DNA of 64,000 nucleotides from Aralia elata (taxonomy: Eukaryota; Streptophyta; Magnoliopsida; Apiales; Araliaceae). The stretch's first letter is position 1, and the number at the start of each line of letters is the position of its first letter. The notes under the pieces were generated by a model. That model was not told where the DNA came from. It made no database searches and worked only from the letters and a program-made list of their open reading frames with translations. The stretch is from positions 77,935,971 to 77,999,970 of the forward strand of contig CM068387.1 of NCBI GenBank assembly GCA_034770075.1, given 5' to 3'. The translations under genes were made by a program, and so were the position numbers. Below are positions 22,545-31,703 of the stretch, in pieces.

Positions 22545-23473
22545 ATATAACGGATCTGATTTGATTTATTGGGGTTCAAGATGGTGATTCATGGAAATGG
22601 ATGCTTAAGTGATTGATAACATTATCACTGCATTACTGTAGGAGGTAATTCTGATGTCTTAATTTATGGCTCTAATCAAGCAATCATGCATATAAAATTT
22701 CATTCATACATATATATTATAAGGCAATATCTTACGTATATACAGATTTTACACATGCATCTAATTTAGAATTAAATATGCATATACATTGTTATACGGA
22801 TAAGGCTAAAGTCCATGTTTACGGATTTTGCACCTACTTTTGGGTAGTTAGTATAAAAGATTAACTACTTGAATATTTCCTTTAAAAAAAAAAGGATTAT
22901 TTGCCGAAGCTGTGGGAAGTTATAATGTGATTGTAACTCTGGCAATTGTGAAAAAGTACTACTGATTCTCATTCATTATATTATAATATATATAATTGAG
23001 ATATTTCAAAAAAAGAAAAGAAAGAGAAGTAGTATTATTGAAACAAATATTCTATTTCTAAATGGAAAAGATTTGATCTTGTTTCCAAAAAAATAAAATA
23101 AGGGAGGATTAGATTTATATATATATATATATATATGGTCTTGTTCCCAAATAAAAAATGGTTTGATCTTATTTTCAAAATAAGATAAGTTTTTATTTGG
23201 TAATATATAATATAATTTATCTTGATTTAGTTTCCAATATATATATATATATATATATATTAAGGAAACAAGGAGATTGTGCAAGGTTTGGAAAGATTTG
23301 ATGGAGTATTGCACAAAATATCTTGGAGAGCTCCCTTAGGGATTCCCTCTCTTAAGGATTTTTGTTTTCGAGGCTTGCAAGATCAAGTTCAGCGAATGGT
23401 CCGAAAATTTGAAGCGTAACTCAGAGGCTCGAAGTACTTTGCACGATCATCACTCCAATGGCGTGACTCACGT
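22545..23473. other. Non-coding 3' part of the Tat element with TA microsatellites
   Basis: AT-rich with two dinucleotide runs (about 23114-23136 and 23238-23261). The last 200 bp before the polypurine tract is more balanced and presumably belongs to the element's own 3' untranslated region. No gene is supported. Confidence 0.6.
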
Positions 23474-23485
23474 GCAGGGGGCAAA
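23474..23485 (+). promoter_or_regulatory. Polypurine tract
   Basis: GCAGGGGGCAAA immediately precedes the 3' LTR. It is purine-rich apart from two cytosines and in the position needed to prime plus-strand synthesis. Confidence 0.65.
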
Positions 23486-24115
23486 TGTGAGCCCAAGTAC
23501 AAATTAGGGTTCACAATGTGACCTAATCGAATTGAATGCACAAATTAGGGTTTGCATTGTGACCTAATTGAATTAAATGAATAGACGAAAAAGCCGGAAA
23601 TAAATGTGCGAGACCCGAGAGAAGCCTCCACGTGTCCCGAGGCAGAAGACTCGTGGAGGCAACTCATTATTTTGGGAATTGATTGAGGGATTGGATTGGT
23701 GGCTAGAAGGACAGGGGCGATATAGGCATTACTCTGGTGACTAAGGATATTTCTGGAATTTCCCCCGAGGGCATGTGCCTGGCACATGACCACTTTCCAG
23801 GAAACCCTATAAATACTCCTTCTATTCCATTGAGGAAGGGACTTTTGGATTCCTCACTTGGCTTGGACCTTTGAAAATACTGAAGACTTGGAGATTCTCT
23901 CTCAACCCGAAGCACACACTAAGGCTCTCTGGATCCTAGTTACTCTTGAAGGCACTTGGATCCTAGGAGTTCTGCCACGTGTTACTAGGGTAATCGCCTA
24001 CCTGTTCTTCTCCCCTCTTCAATTCATCAATTAATTTCCTACTCTTCGTGGATTTCTCTCCTCCTCAGCCAACACGAAACCCTAACTCTAGCAAGGTACG
24101 ATTTCCTTGCCCACA
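23486..24115 (+). repeat. 3' LTR of the Tat element
   Basis: 630 bp, the same length as the 5' LTR, with about 10 substitutions by eye (clusters near 23589-23600 and 23703-23755). It ends CCCACA, followed by the AAAAG target duplication. Confidence 0.93.
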
Positions 24116-24246
24116 AAAAGTATATACAAAGCAAAAGAAATAAAGTAATTCTTTGCGAGTCTTATTATATGCGGTGCTTCTATTATTGTATATTTATCTT
24201 TTTGATGAATGTGTGGACTGCTCAAGCCTCAATGTATAAAATCAAC
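24116..24246 (-). promoter_or_regulatory. Distal part of the duplicated ankyrin-gene promoter
   Basis: Matches 56536-56665 upstream of the intact gene, starting at the target duplication and continuing through ATATGCGGTGCTTCTATTA. This shows the Tat element landed inside an already duplicated promoter. Similarity fades after about 24246. Confidence 0.8.
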
Positions 24247-25072
24247 TTTAATTTTAATTAGTACACACACCCAACGCACACGCTCTGGTTGTTGCTCTGT
24301 TTATTGATAGATAAGAGCTTTTGATTTGATTATTACACTTTTGAAGACTTTTTTACTTATATTATCCATACTCTAATACTACTAGACTTAGTGGAAAGAC
24401 GCGGAATTTTGTTTAGAAAAATTGGCTTCTTTTTTTTAGTAGTTTGAAGATGATTTAATACCTGTTACGCGTTTCTTTAGCTGCCATGTCCGCCAGCCAT
24501 AAAGCGTTGCCCACTCCATTCCGGCAGAAGGGTCATTGTTTTTTTGCTTCTAAAGTGCATTTATCACTGGTAATATTGTCTAAAAAAAAATTAACTAAGC
24601 TGTTTCAAAAACATGGGCATGCCACCTTGCTTGCTTGTTAAGTTCTCTGCTTAATATTACTGTGATCTTGGAAGATATGGCGGCTGATAATGCATAGTAA
24701 CATAATATTTATGCGGTTAGAGCAATACATGTCATGAAAATAAATATAAATTTACGACTAATTGTATATTTATTGAGACAACATATAATTTATACGTTCT
24801 AAGTTATAAGATTACTATTGACTTTGTAAAAATCAATTTATAACATTTTCAAATTTACAATTGACATGATTAATTTAAATTTTAAAAATAATAAATCTTA
24901 GAACTAGTAATACTTTTTAGGTAATTTATAATTATACTGATATAAACTAAATAAATTCATATTAATTTTAAATTTAAAAATATTTAAAATTGACTTTTAA
25001 AAAGTCAATAACGATTTTATGAATTACTCATCAAAATGGCGTTTATATTATTATGATATCCTTTTGGGAATA
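24247..25072. other. Non-coding AT-rich interval
   Basis: No gene seen. Several stretches (24830-25040) look like degraded MITE sequence of the plant type that pairs ATTTTAAAAATAAT with TGACTTTTAAAA, but clear ends were not found. Confidence 0.4.
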
Positions 25073-25569
25073 ACAATAATATGGGAATTGATTCATAACA
25101 TATATTTGCTATGAATTTTTATAAAACATACCCCATCTATATCATTGGAAAAAAACCCGACCAGGATCAGAAACTAAAAATCGACAATAGTAGCGAACGG
25201 TAAAAAAAACACATATCATCCATAATTAATAGTAGCAGACGTCGATCAAAATAAGAGTTTTAAGTTTATTCTAGGGTTTAAAATTTATTAATCAGGGTTT
25301 AGGGTTATTAACTCATTTTTAACTGAGTTTAGGATTTATTAACCTTATTAATCTCTAGTTAATAAACTTAAACTCTTGTTAATAAACTCTAAACTCTAGT
25401 TAATAAACCTTAAACCCTAATTTTATAAATCCTAAACCCTAGTTAATAACCCTTAAACCCTAAAATAAAATCAAACATTTATTCTGATTCTTATTTTCAA
25501 TAGTATGAATGGTGTATGCGCATAAGGATCCATAACAAATACATGTTATGAATCATTACCCATAATAAT
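25073..25569. mobile_element. MITE-like inverted repeat with telomere-like core
   Basis: Outer arms of about 40 bp pair: the left (25073-25113) has GGGAATTGATTCATAACATAT and the right (25531-25569) its near complement (ATGTTATGAATCATTACCC). The centre (25270-25468) consists of TTTAGGG-type motifs on the left and CCCTAAA-type motifs on the right, interleaved with TTAATAAA and related spacers. It therefore folds on itself a second time (GGGTTATTAAC near 25300, GTTAATAACCC near 25443). There is no coding capacity. The motifs resemble the plant telomere repeat but are separated by spacers, so they may be coincidental. Confidence 0.5.
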
Positions 25570-26050
25570 TTGTCAAGTTTTCATCTAAAAAGCTTTTTTT
25601 TCCTGCTATTTTAGACTGAATTTAAATACACCCACCCTACTTTGATCACTGTCAATAATTGAATCTAAGATCTCTTGTAGTACACCAACTGAGCTAGAGT
25701 TCATCGATCATTTAAAAAGCTTTAGTTATTAGGTAAAATATATAGTTCAACAGATAAATGAAACACTCTTAATTAAGCGGACAAGACATAAAATTTGGTA
25801 AAAATGTCGACACCACGATATTATTAGTGTACGCACGTAGGTTGAGAAATGACAAAATTCATAAGAGGACCCCCACCCGGGTTTAGCGGCTTTTTGGAAG
25901 AAAGATGCCCCCAATCATTGTTGACTCTCATTGCGGAGTGAAAAGCTAACATATTCAAACTCATTAAGCATAACAAACGCTTAAAATTAGATAATAAACT
26001 CAATCCCGTAAATAAGTTTGTTATGAATGCAAGAACACGGCCAAATTAGT
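25570..26050. other. Non-coding interval
   Basis: No gene supported. A stretch at about 25807-25960 begins TGTCGACACCACGAT and contains GGACCCCCACCCGGGTTT. It resembles retrotransposon LTR or leader sequence but has no visible partner or target duplication. Confidence 0.4.
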
Positions 26051-26330
26051 GCTACGTTTAGATTGAAAGAATGAAATAAAACAATTTTAAATTATTTTAA
26101 GTGTATGTTTGATTATTTGTAGTGGTGGGTGTTGTCATATAATGACAAAATTATCACATATATCCATTTCATTGGAATGAATTTTATTTTACCTTCCCCA
26201 CATGGAATACAAAAATAAAGTGATAAAAATAAATTTTCATTCCATATATTTATCCTCCAAAATGATCATCAAATACACTATTTTTATTCTATTCCTTTCT
26301 CTATTTCATTCTCTCAATCCAAATGTAGTA
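26051..26330. mobile_element. MITE, 280 bp, with 28-bp terminal inverted repeats
   Basis: The left end GCTACGTTTAGATTGAAAGA pairs with the right end, whose complement reads TACTACATTTGGATTGAGAG; both continue into GAATGAAATA. The body is AT-rich without coding frames. The exact target duplication is unclear, so the superfamily is not assigned. Confidence 0.65.
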
Positions 26331-27051
26331 TAAGATCCACAGAACTCAGAAAGTTAAATTGGAATTTTTTTTTAAAAAAATAAAAATTACCAGCCTATTC
26401 GTATTATTTTGGTGTAAAGAGTGTACTAGTCATCATTGTTGGGTTGGGCTTGGGGGGTTCAGCAATTGGGTCTAGTCTTTTTCCCAATTAGTCAATGGTG
26501 TAGTTTTATAACTAGACTAGACATCCAAGTACTATATAAGTTCTTTACAGTAATATACAACAATTAGTAAAAAATTACAAAACTAGTGCACAAACAAAAT
26601 AATTACAAAAAGAGTGTAACAAGGAGAAATTAATTCCACCACGTATCATTAAAACGCTGAAAAAAAGGAGATACTGTCATATCCGGCAGTTACCATTTTT
26701 TGCAAACCCAAACAAATCGATCAAACTAAACAAATCCCTCCATAAGCAGCATCTTGATATCCAGAAGAATACCTTCCCGCGACTCGTGACTGACCACAGT
26801 CGTGCCCGATCCCTTGAGTAGCCACCTTCGGAATTGTCAACAGTCGTGCTCTGTTAACCCAAAGAATACTCAAGTTGTCTACAATCGTGTCTCCGCCCAG
26901 GCCGTCTCTCAAAAGTCAAAACCCTCCTCTTCGTCTTTCAATAAATAGCCACACTTCTGTCAAAACCCAATTCCCTCTCTTTGACTCTACCACTCTCCGA
27001 AAAAACAACAAAACTCTGGCGAGATTAATAACAGTTCAGTAAAACCTAGAA
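26331..27051 (+). promoter_or_regulatory. Upstream region carried with the RPB2 exon
   Basis: Non-coding. CAATAAATAGCCACAC at about 26938-26953 could serve as a TATA region about 110 bp before the ATG, followed by a CT-rich leader (TTCCCTCTCTTTGACTC), typical of a plant promoter and 5' leader. It suggests the fragment was duplicated together with its promoter. Confidence 0.4.
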
Positions 27052-27294
27052 ATGGATTTGGAAGAAGAATACGATCCGTCATTCAACGACGATGAAGAAG
27101 AAGATATAACTCAAGAAGATGCTTGGTTTGTGATCAGTGCTTACTTTGAAGAGAAGGGTTTGGTTCGTCAGTAGCTTGATTCTTTCGGTGAGTTCATTCA
27201 AAATACTATGCAAGAAATTGTGGATGAGTCCGCTGATATCGAGATTCGACCCGAGTCTCAGCATAATCCAGGCCAGCAATCTGATTTTGCAGAG
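27052..27294 (+). pseudogene. Exon 1 of an RNA polymerase II second-largest-subunit (RPB2-like) gene
   Basis: ATG at 27052 opens 81 codons that closely follow the acidic N terminus of plant NRPB2: EEDITQEDAW, ISAYFEEKGLVRQ, LDSFGEFIQNTMQEIVDESA, EIRPESQHNPG and SDFAE. They end at a GT donor (27295). One codon is TAG (27172-27174), where the family has a residue of the RQQLDSF motif. No further RPB2 exons were recognised downstream, although the real protein is about 1,190 residues. It is therefore a truncated and interrupted copy, presumably a duplicated first exon with its promoter. RPB2 itself forms half of the polymerase active centre; this fragment cannot. Confidence 0.85.
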
Positions 27295-28360
27295 GTTAAT
27301 TTCATTATTACTTCTCTATAATTCTTTGTAGTTGATGGAAACTCGGTGAAGGGAACTGAAATTTTGAATTAAGGGTCATTTTTGGTTAATAACTGTGATG
27401 AATTGATCTGGCTGGGTTTTTTTGTAGTTCTGGTTTGCATTTTAGGGTTTGTATAACCGTTAAAAGGAAATAAATAGAATAAATAGTACTCAAAATGGTT
27501 TGCATTTTGCGAAAATGAAACTTCTACAATTCTCACCGGTGAAATAAGCAGTCAATTGAAGTTATGCATTAAGGATTCGTATGTTTCTTTTTTCCCTTTT
27601 TTTTAAATTTAATTTGGCTCGAAGTTTGATTTTTATTTTTTGGTTACCTAGATCTGCATTAAGATTAAATGGTCACCAGGTCATGATACGTAATGATTTG
27701 ATTATAAACTGAATGTAAACAATTTGTTTCATATTTATGGTTACCAATTAGATATATTTTGGTTACTATATACTATTGATTTGGTTACTATATTTTGGTT
27801 ACTATATACTGTATAATGGTGATTTGGACACCATTCTCAATATTGTATCTTTTTTAATACTTCAGTTGCCACAATTTTGTAAGCTACCGACCTATTAGTC
27901 CCACTGAGTAGACTTCTCTCACTACACATTTCTAAATTGGTTACCTTCATAAAAGTGTTTGGTTACCTAGGTTTACTTGTCCAGTCTTTAATTGGTAACC
28001 AGATCATGATACGTAGTGATTTGATTATGAGATGAATGCAAACAATATGTTTCATAAGAATGGTTACCAATTAGATATATATTTTGGTTAATGTCATATA
28101 AGTATTTGGTTACTTAGGTTTACTTGTTAAGTATTTAAATGGTCACAGGTCATGATACACATTGATTTGATTATAAGTTGAATGCAAACAACGTGCTTCA
28201 TATTTATGGTTACCAATTAGCTATATTTTAGTTTCCACATACTATTGATTTGATTACCATTCACAGTAGTGTATTTTTTGTACTGCTTCAGTTTTTCTTT
28301 TTTCTTTTTAATTTAATTTGGCTTGAAGTTTGATTTTCATTGTTTATTTGTTAATAATAG

Positions 28361-28438
28361 GGAAGCTGATTGGGATCCACCTTTTAATTTTTCTTCTAAT
28401 TTGGACTTGTTGACTTCTTGCATTCAGAAAACTAAAAG
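28361..28438 (+). other. Exon-like segment, copy 1
   Basis: A 78-bp segment bounded by AATAATAG and GTATAATC, with one open frame (EADWDPPFNFSSNLDLLTSC then IQKTKR). Its base composition is more even than its flanks. It is repeated unchanged 788 bp later. No family was recognised. It may be a duplicated exon of an unknown host gene. Confidence 0.35.
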
Positions 28439-29148
28439 GTATAATCACTTCCTTTATACTCTCATATTAGTAATCATGAAGCGATGGAGTGAATAAATAA
28501 ACCCTTCATCTCAATTTTGTTATTCCCATTTCAATTAAGCTTTTTAAGAAAGTAATTTGATTAGAGTTAAAGGTCGTGCACTGTTTTAAAAATAAGTGAA
28601 GGATTATTAGTTGTTTATTGATGGATTACAGATTCGTATAAAGTATAAATGTAGTATGAAAATTTGGTATGAGTCTTTCTAGTTTCAATTCAGTTACATC
28701 CGTAGTTACTATACATTTCTAAATTGGTTACCTTCATAAAAGTGTTTGGTTACCTAAGTTTACTCGTTCAGTCTTTAATTGGTAACCAGATCATGATACG
28801 CATGGATTTGATTATGAGTTGAATGCAAACAATGTGTTTCATAAGAATGGTTACCAATTAGATACATTTTGGTTACTGTCATATAAGTAATTGGTTACTT
28901 AGGTTTACTTGTTAAGTATTGAAATGGTCCCCAGGTCATGATACACAATGATTTGATTATAAGCTGAATGCAAACAATGTGTTTCATATTTATAGTTACC
29001 AATTAGCTATATTTTAGTTACCACATACTATTGATTTGGTTACCATTCACAGTGGTGTATTTTTTGTACTGCTTCAGTTTTTCCTTCTTCTTTTTTAAAT
29101 TTAATTTGGCTTGAAGTTTGATTTTCATTGTTTATTTGTTAATAATAG

Positions 29149-29226
29149 GGAAGCTGATTGGGATCCACCTTTTAATTTTTCTTCTAATTTGGACTTGTTG
29201 ACTTCTTGCATTCAGAAAACTAAAAG
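29149..29226 (+). other. Exon-like segment, copy 2
   Basis: Identical to 28361-28438, with the same AG and GT edges. It forms part of the tandem unit, so its identity may simply reflect recent duplication rather than selection. Confidence 0.35.
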
Positions 29227-30212
29227 GTATAATCACTTCCTTTATACTCTCATATTAGTAATCATGAAGCGATAGAGTGAATAAATAAACCCTTCATCTC
29301 AATTTTGTTATTTCCATTTCAATTAAGCTTTTTAAGAAAGTAATTTGATTAGAGTTAAAGGCCGTGCACTGTTTTAAAAATAAGTGAAAGATTATTAGTT
29401 GTTTATTGATGGATTACAGATTCGTATAAAGTATAAATGTAGTCTGAAAATTTGGTATGAGTCTTTCTAGTTTCAATTCAGTTACATCCGTAGTTACTAC
29501 ACATTTCTAAATTGGTTACCTTCATATAAGTGTTTGGTTACCTAGGTTTACTTGTTCAGTCTTTAATTGGTAACCAGATCATGATACGCAGGGATTTGAT
29601 TATGAGCTGAATGCAAACAATGTGTTTCATAAGAATGGTTACCAATTAGATATATTTTAGTTATTGTCATATAAGTATTTGGTTACTTAGGTTTACTTGT
29701 TAAGTATTTAAATGGTCCCCAGGTCATGATACGCATTACTTTGATTATAAGCTGAATGCAAACAATGTATTTCATATTTATAGTTACCAATTAGCTATAT
29801 TTTAGTTATCACATACTATTGATTTGGTTACCATGTGATGAAAACTGCATTGCTCCATGATTAACAAGTTTCCAACTGAAATAGTTAACCTAAACCTGAA
29901 TACATAATATGCGTCATCATTCTACCATATATGTTGTGATTGACTCAATTCCAGGAGGTTTTGCAAAGAGAATATACATTTTCATTTTTTTTGTTTGACA
30001 TGTTTCTAACAATATTTATTTCTATTAGCTTTGTTTAATGTTAGTCTGTTTTGTCCTACACATTATTTAGCATTAATTATTACTTTTCTCAGCCTTAAAA
30101 TTTGACACTCAGCATTAAACTTTTTGTCCTATTATTTTTTTTTTCTTTCCTTTTATCTGTTATGCATTCTGTTTTTCTGACATATATGTATATGTTATGG
30201 ATTCTGTTTCAG

Positions 30213-30317
30213 GATCTTGCAAATACTAGTGCCACTAAGAGGCCAACATGCTGTGTTTTGGTGCTAACCAAGCCCACCAAGGGGGAACTTGCTCAAGAAG
30301 AACAAGAAAAGTTGTAG
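30213..30317 (+). pseudogene. Exon of an H/ACA ribonucleoprotein subunit 2 (NHP2-like) gene
   Basis: After a TTTCAG acceptor, 34 codons read DLANTSATKRPTCCVLVLTK and PTKGELAQEEQEKL, ending at TAG (30315-30317). This is the C-terminal part of plant NHP2, an L7Ae-family protein of H/ACA snoRNPs (ATKRPTCCVLV..KP.KG). NHP2 normally continues for another 20-odd residues; here the match stops at the TAG. The upstream exons with the RNA-binding core were not found. It is a stranded exon, about 3 kb from the RPB2 exon and in the same orientation. Confidence 0.75.
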
Positions 30318-30590
30318 CTCCCTAGAACCATAGATCCTGCTAATATCAACTCGAAACCTCAAATGAAGTAACCTTACTGGAACTTTATATTGCCAAAAAT
30401 CTCTCAAGACATTTGAAGTAACTATGGCAAACTTGCGACAACAAAATCATGATATACAATCTCCTGTAAAGAATCGGCTTCACTTTAAGCACAAAGGTAC
30501 TCCGAATCACCTGTTTCTTTTTCTTATGTTCCATTTGTTTCCATTCGTGGATAGAAGTTTTTAGATGAATTATTGATTAACTATATTCTA

Positions 30591-30809
30591 CTCCCTCCGT
30601 TCCAAAATATAGGATACCTATTTGATTTTTTGAAGTATATTTTTAAATTCAAAACTTATAAAAATTGTAAATAATCTATATAGTACTACAATTTATAAGA
30701 TTTATTATTTCAAAAAGTAAAATGAATCAAATCAATTTTAAATTTAAAAATATTTCAAATTCAATTTGAAAATTCAAACTTGATCCTATATTTTTGGAAC
30801 AGGAGGGAG
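30591..30809. mobile_element. Stowaway-type MITE
   Basis: The left end is CTCCCTCCGTTCCAAAATAT, the right end is its near complement ending GGAGGGAG, and TA flanks each side. It is 219 bp long, AT-rich and non-coding, all typical of Stowaway (Tc1/mariner-related) MITEs. Confidence 0.88.
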
Positions 30810-30950
30810 TATATTTTATATTTACAGTTGCATATTGCGGGTTGCGCAGTTACTTAATCTACTAATAATAAGAATTTATATACTTTCACTTTTCTCCTCT
30901 TATTTCTAACAATTCTGAAGTGTCAAAAAAAATGAAGATTTATGTTGTAC

Positions 30951-31214
30951 CTCTTCCATCACTGCAGACTCCTTTGCTAATTGAGAAGAAGAAGAGGAAT
31001 TAGGTAGTAGTGAACCAGAGCCATTGCCTAAGCCAGCCATGAATAGAGAAGTAGTAGAACCATTGCAGGGTTCAGCCTGCACAGCCAAATTTTGTTGGCT
31101 AGAAGAAACTTTCCTGGTTAAGATTTTTGAATTTAGCTCCTCAACACGAGATGTAAACTCGTCCATTCTTTCATTCAGTGTCGAAATTTGTTCCGAGAGT
31201 TGATTAATTACGCC
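30951..31214 (-). pseudogene. Coiled-coil protein exon of unknown family
   Basis: A clean 88-codon exon on the minus strand, bounded by TTTCAG and GTACAA, in phase 0 at both ends. It begins GVINQLSEQISTLNERMDEF, a heptad-rich coiled coil, and continues into Ser/Gly-rich sequence (NGSGSLLPNSSSSSQLAKES). The style is that of a real plant gene, but I do not recognise the family and no neighbouring exons were found. A copia element is inserted 137 bp upstream of its acceptor. It is either an exon of a broken gene or another stranded fragment in this composite region. Confidence 0.55.
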
Positions 31215-31350
31215 CTGAAACAATCAAAAAGACAAGTTAATACGCTCGGTTCATATTGTTAAAAGGAAAAGAAAATCAAAAAGAAGAAACACTGAAAGAA
31301 CATAAAACAAATTAACAATATTTTAGGTGGGATGTTATGGGGATAAAATC

Positions 31351-31653
31351 TGTTGTGCGGAAGCTACTAAATCAAAGTGGGAATTATCATACACACAGAG
31401 ACACAAAGATTTACGTGGTTCGGCAAATCGCCTACTCCACGGAGGTAGCACTGAATATATATAAACTGAAAATTGAGGGATGATTTACAAGAGAGGATAC
31501 ATGGGTTTATATAGGAGGTTGGAGCACACCTCTGTCAATAATGGTGTGCTCCATGTTCAACAAAGTTGGCCACAAACCCACTACCAATAGTGAGCCACCA
31601 ACCAGCCGTCAGCCACCAACCCAGCTGCCTAACCCAGCCGCCTAATACCAACA
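31351..31653 (-). repeat. 3' LTR of the copia element
   Basis: 303 bp, downstream copy in element orientation. Adjacent on the inside is the polypurine tract (minus strand CGCCAGGGTGGAGAT, 31668-31654). Confidence 0.93.
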
Positions 31654-31703
31654 ATCTCCACCCTGGCGAACTTTCAAGGATTTGTGCTACCTCCAATGCA
31701 CCC

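Larger units (their letters stand above)
9520..24115 (+). mobile_element. Full-length Tat-lineage Ty3/gypsy retrotransposon with antisense gene
   Basis: Both LTRs are 630 bp (9520-10149 and 23486-24115). They start TGTGAGCCC and end TTGCCCACA, and the element is flanked by AAAAG at 9515-9519 and 24116-24120. The LTRs differ at about 10 sites by eye, near 1.6%, so the insertion is young. Internal order: primer site, gag, protease, reverse transcriptase, RNase H, a second RNase H, integrase, tandem repeats, an antisense plant-mobile-domain gene, more repeats, a protease-gene fragment, polypurine tract. The second RNase H after pol and an antisense extra gene before the 3' LTR are known marks of Tat-type elements. 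Gag-pol has stops and a frameshift, so this copy is not autonomous. Confidence 0.95.
27600..29835. repeat. Tandem triplication of a 788-bp unit
   Basis: Matching blocks recur at a spacing of 787-788 bp: ACATTTCTAAATTGGTTACC starts at 27926, 28713 and 29501. The AGGTCATGATAC block and the ATTTGGCTTGAAGTTTG block follow the same pattern. Copies 2 and 3 are very similar; copy 1 is more diverged and lacks part of the unit. Units contain many short GGTTAC-type repeats (TTTGGTTAC, GGTTACCAATTAG). Each of copies 2 and 3 includes an exon-like segment. The whole block lies where introns of a gene downstream of the RPB2 exon would be. Confidence 0.85.

Noticed and set aside
25807..25960. TGTCGACACC start as an LTR
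   Set aside because: No matching end, partner or target duplication could be found.
30360..30500. Additional exon after the NHP2-like piece (frame with NLRQQNHDIQSPVKNRL)
   Set aside because: A donor-like GTACTCC follows, but there is no clear acceptor, start or family match.
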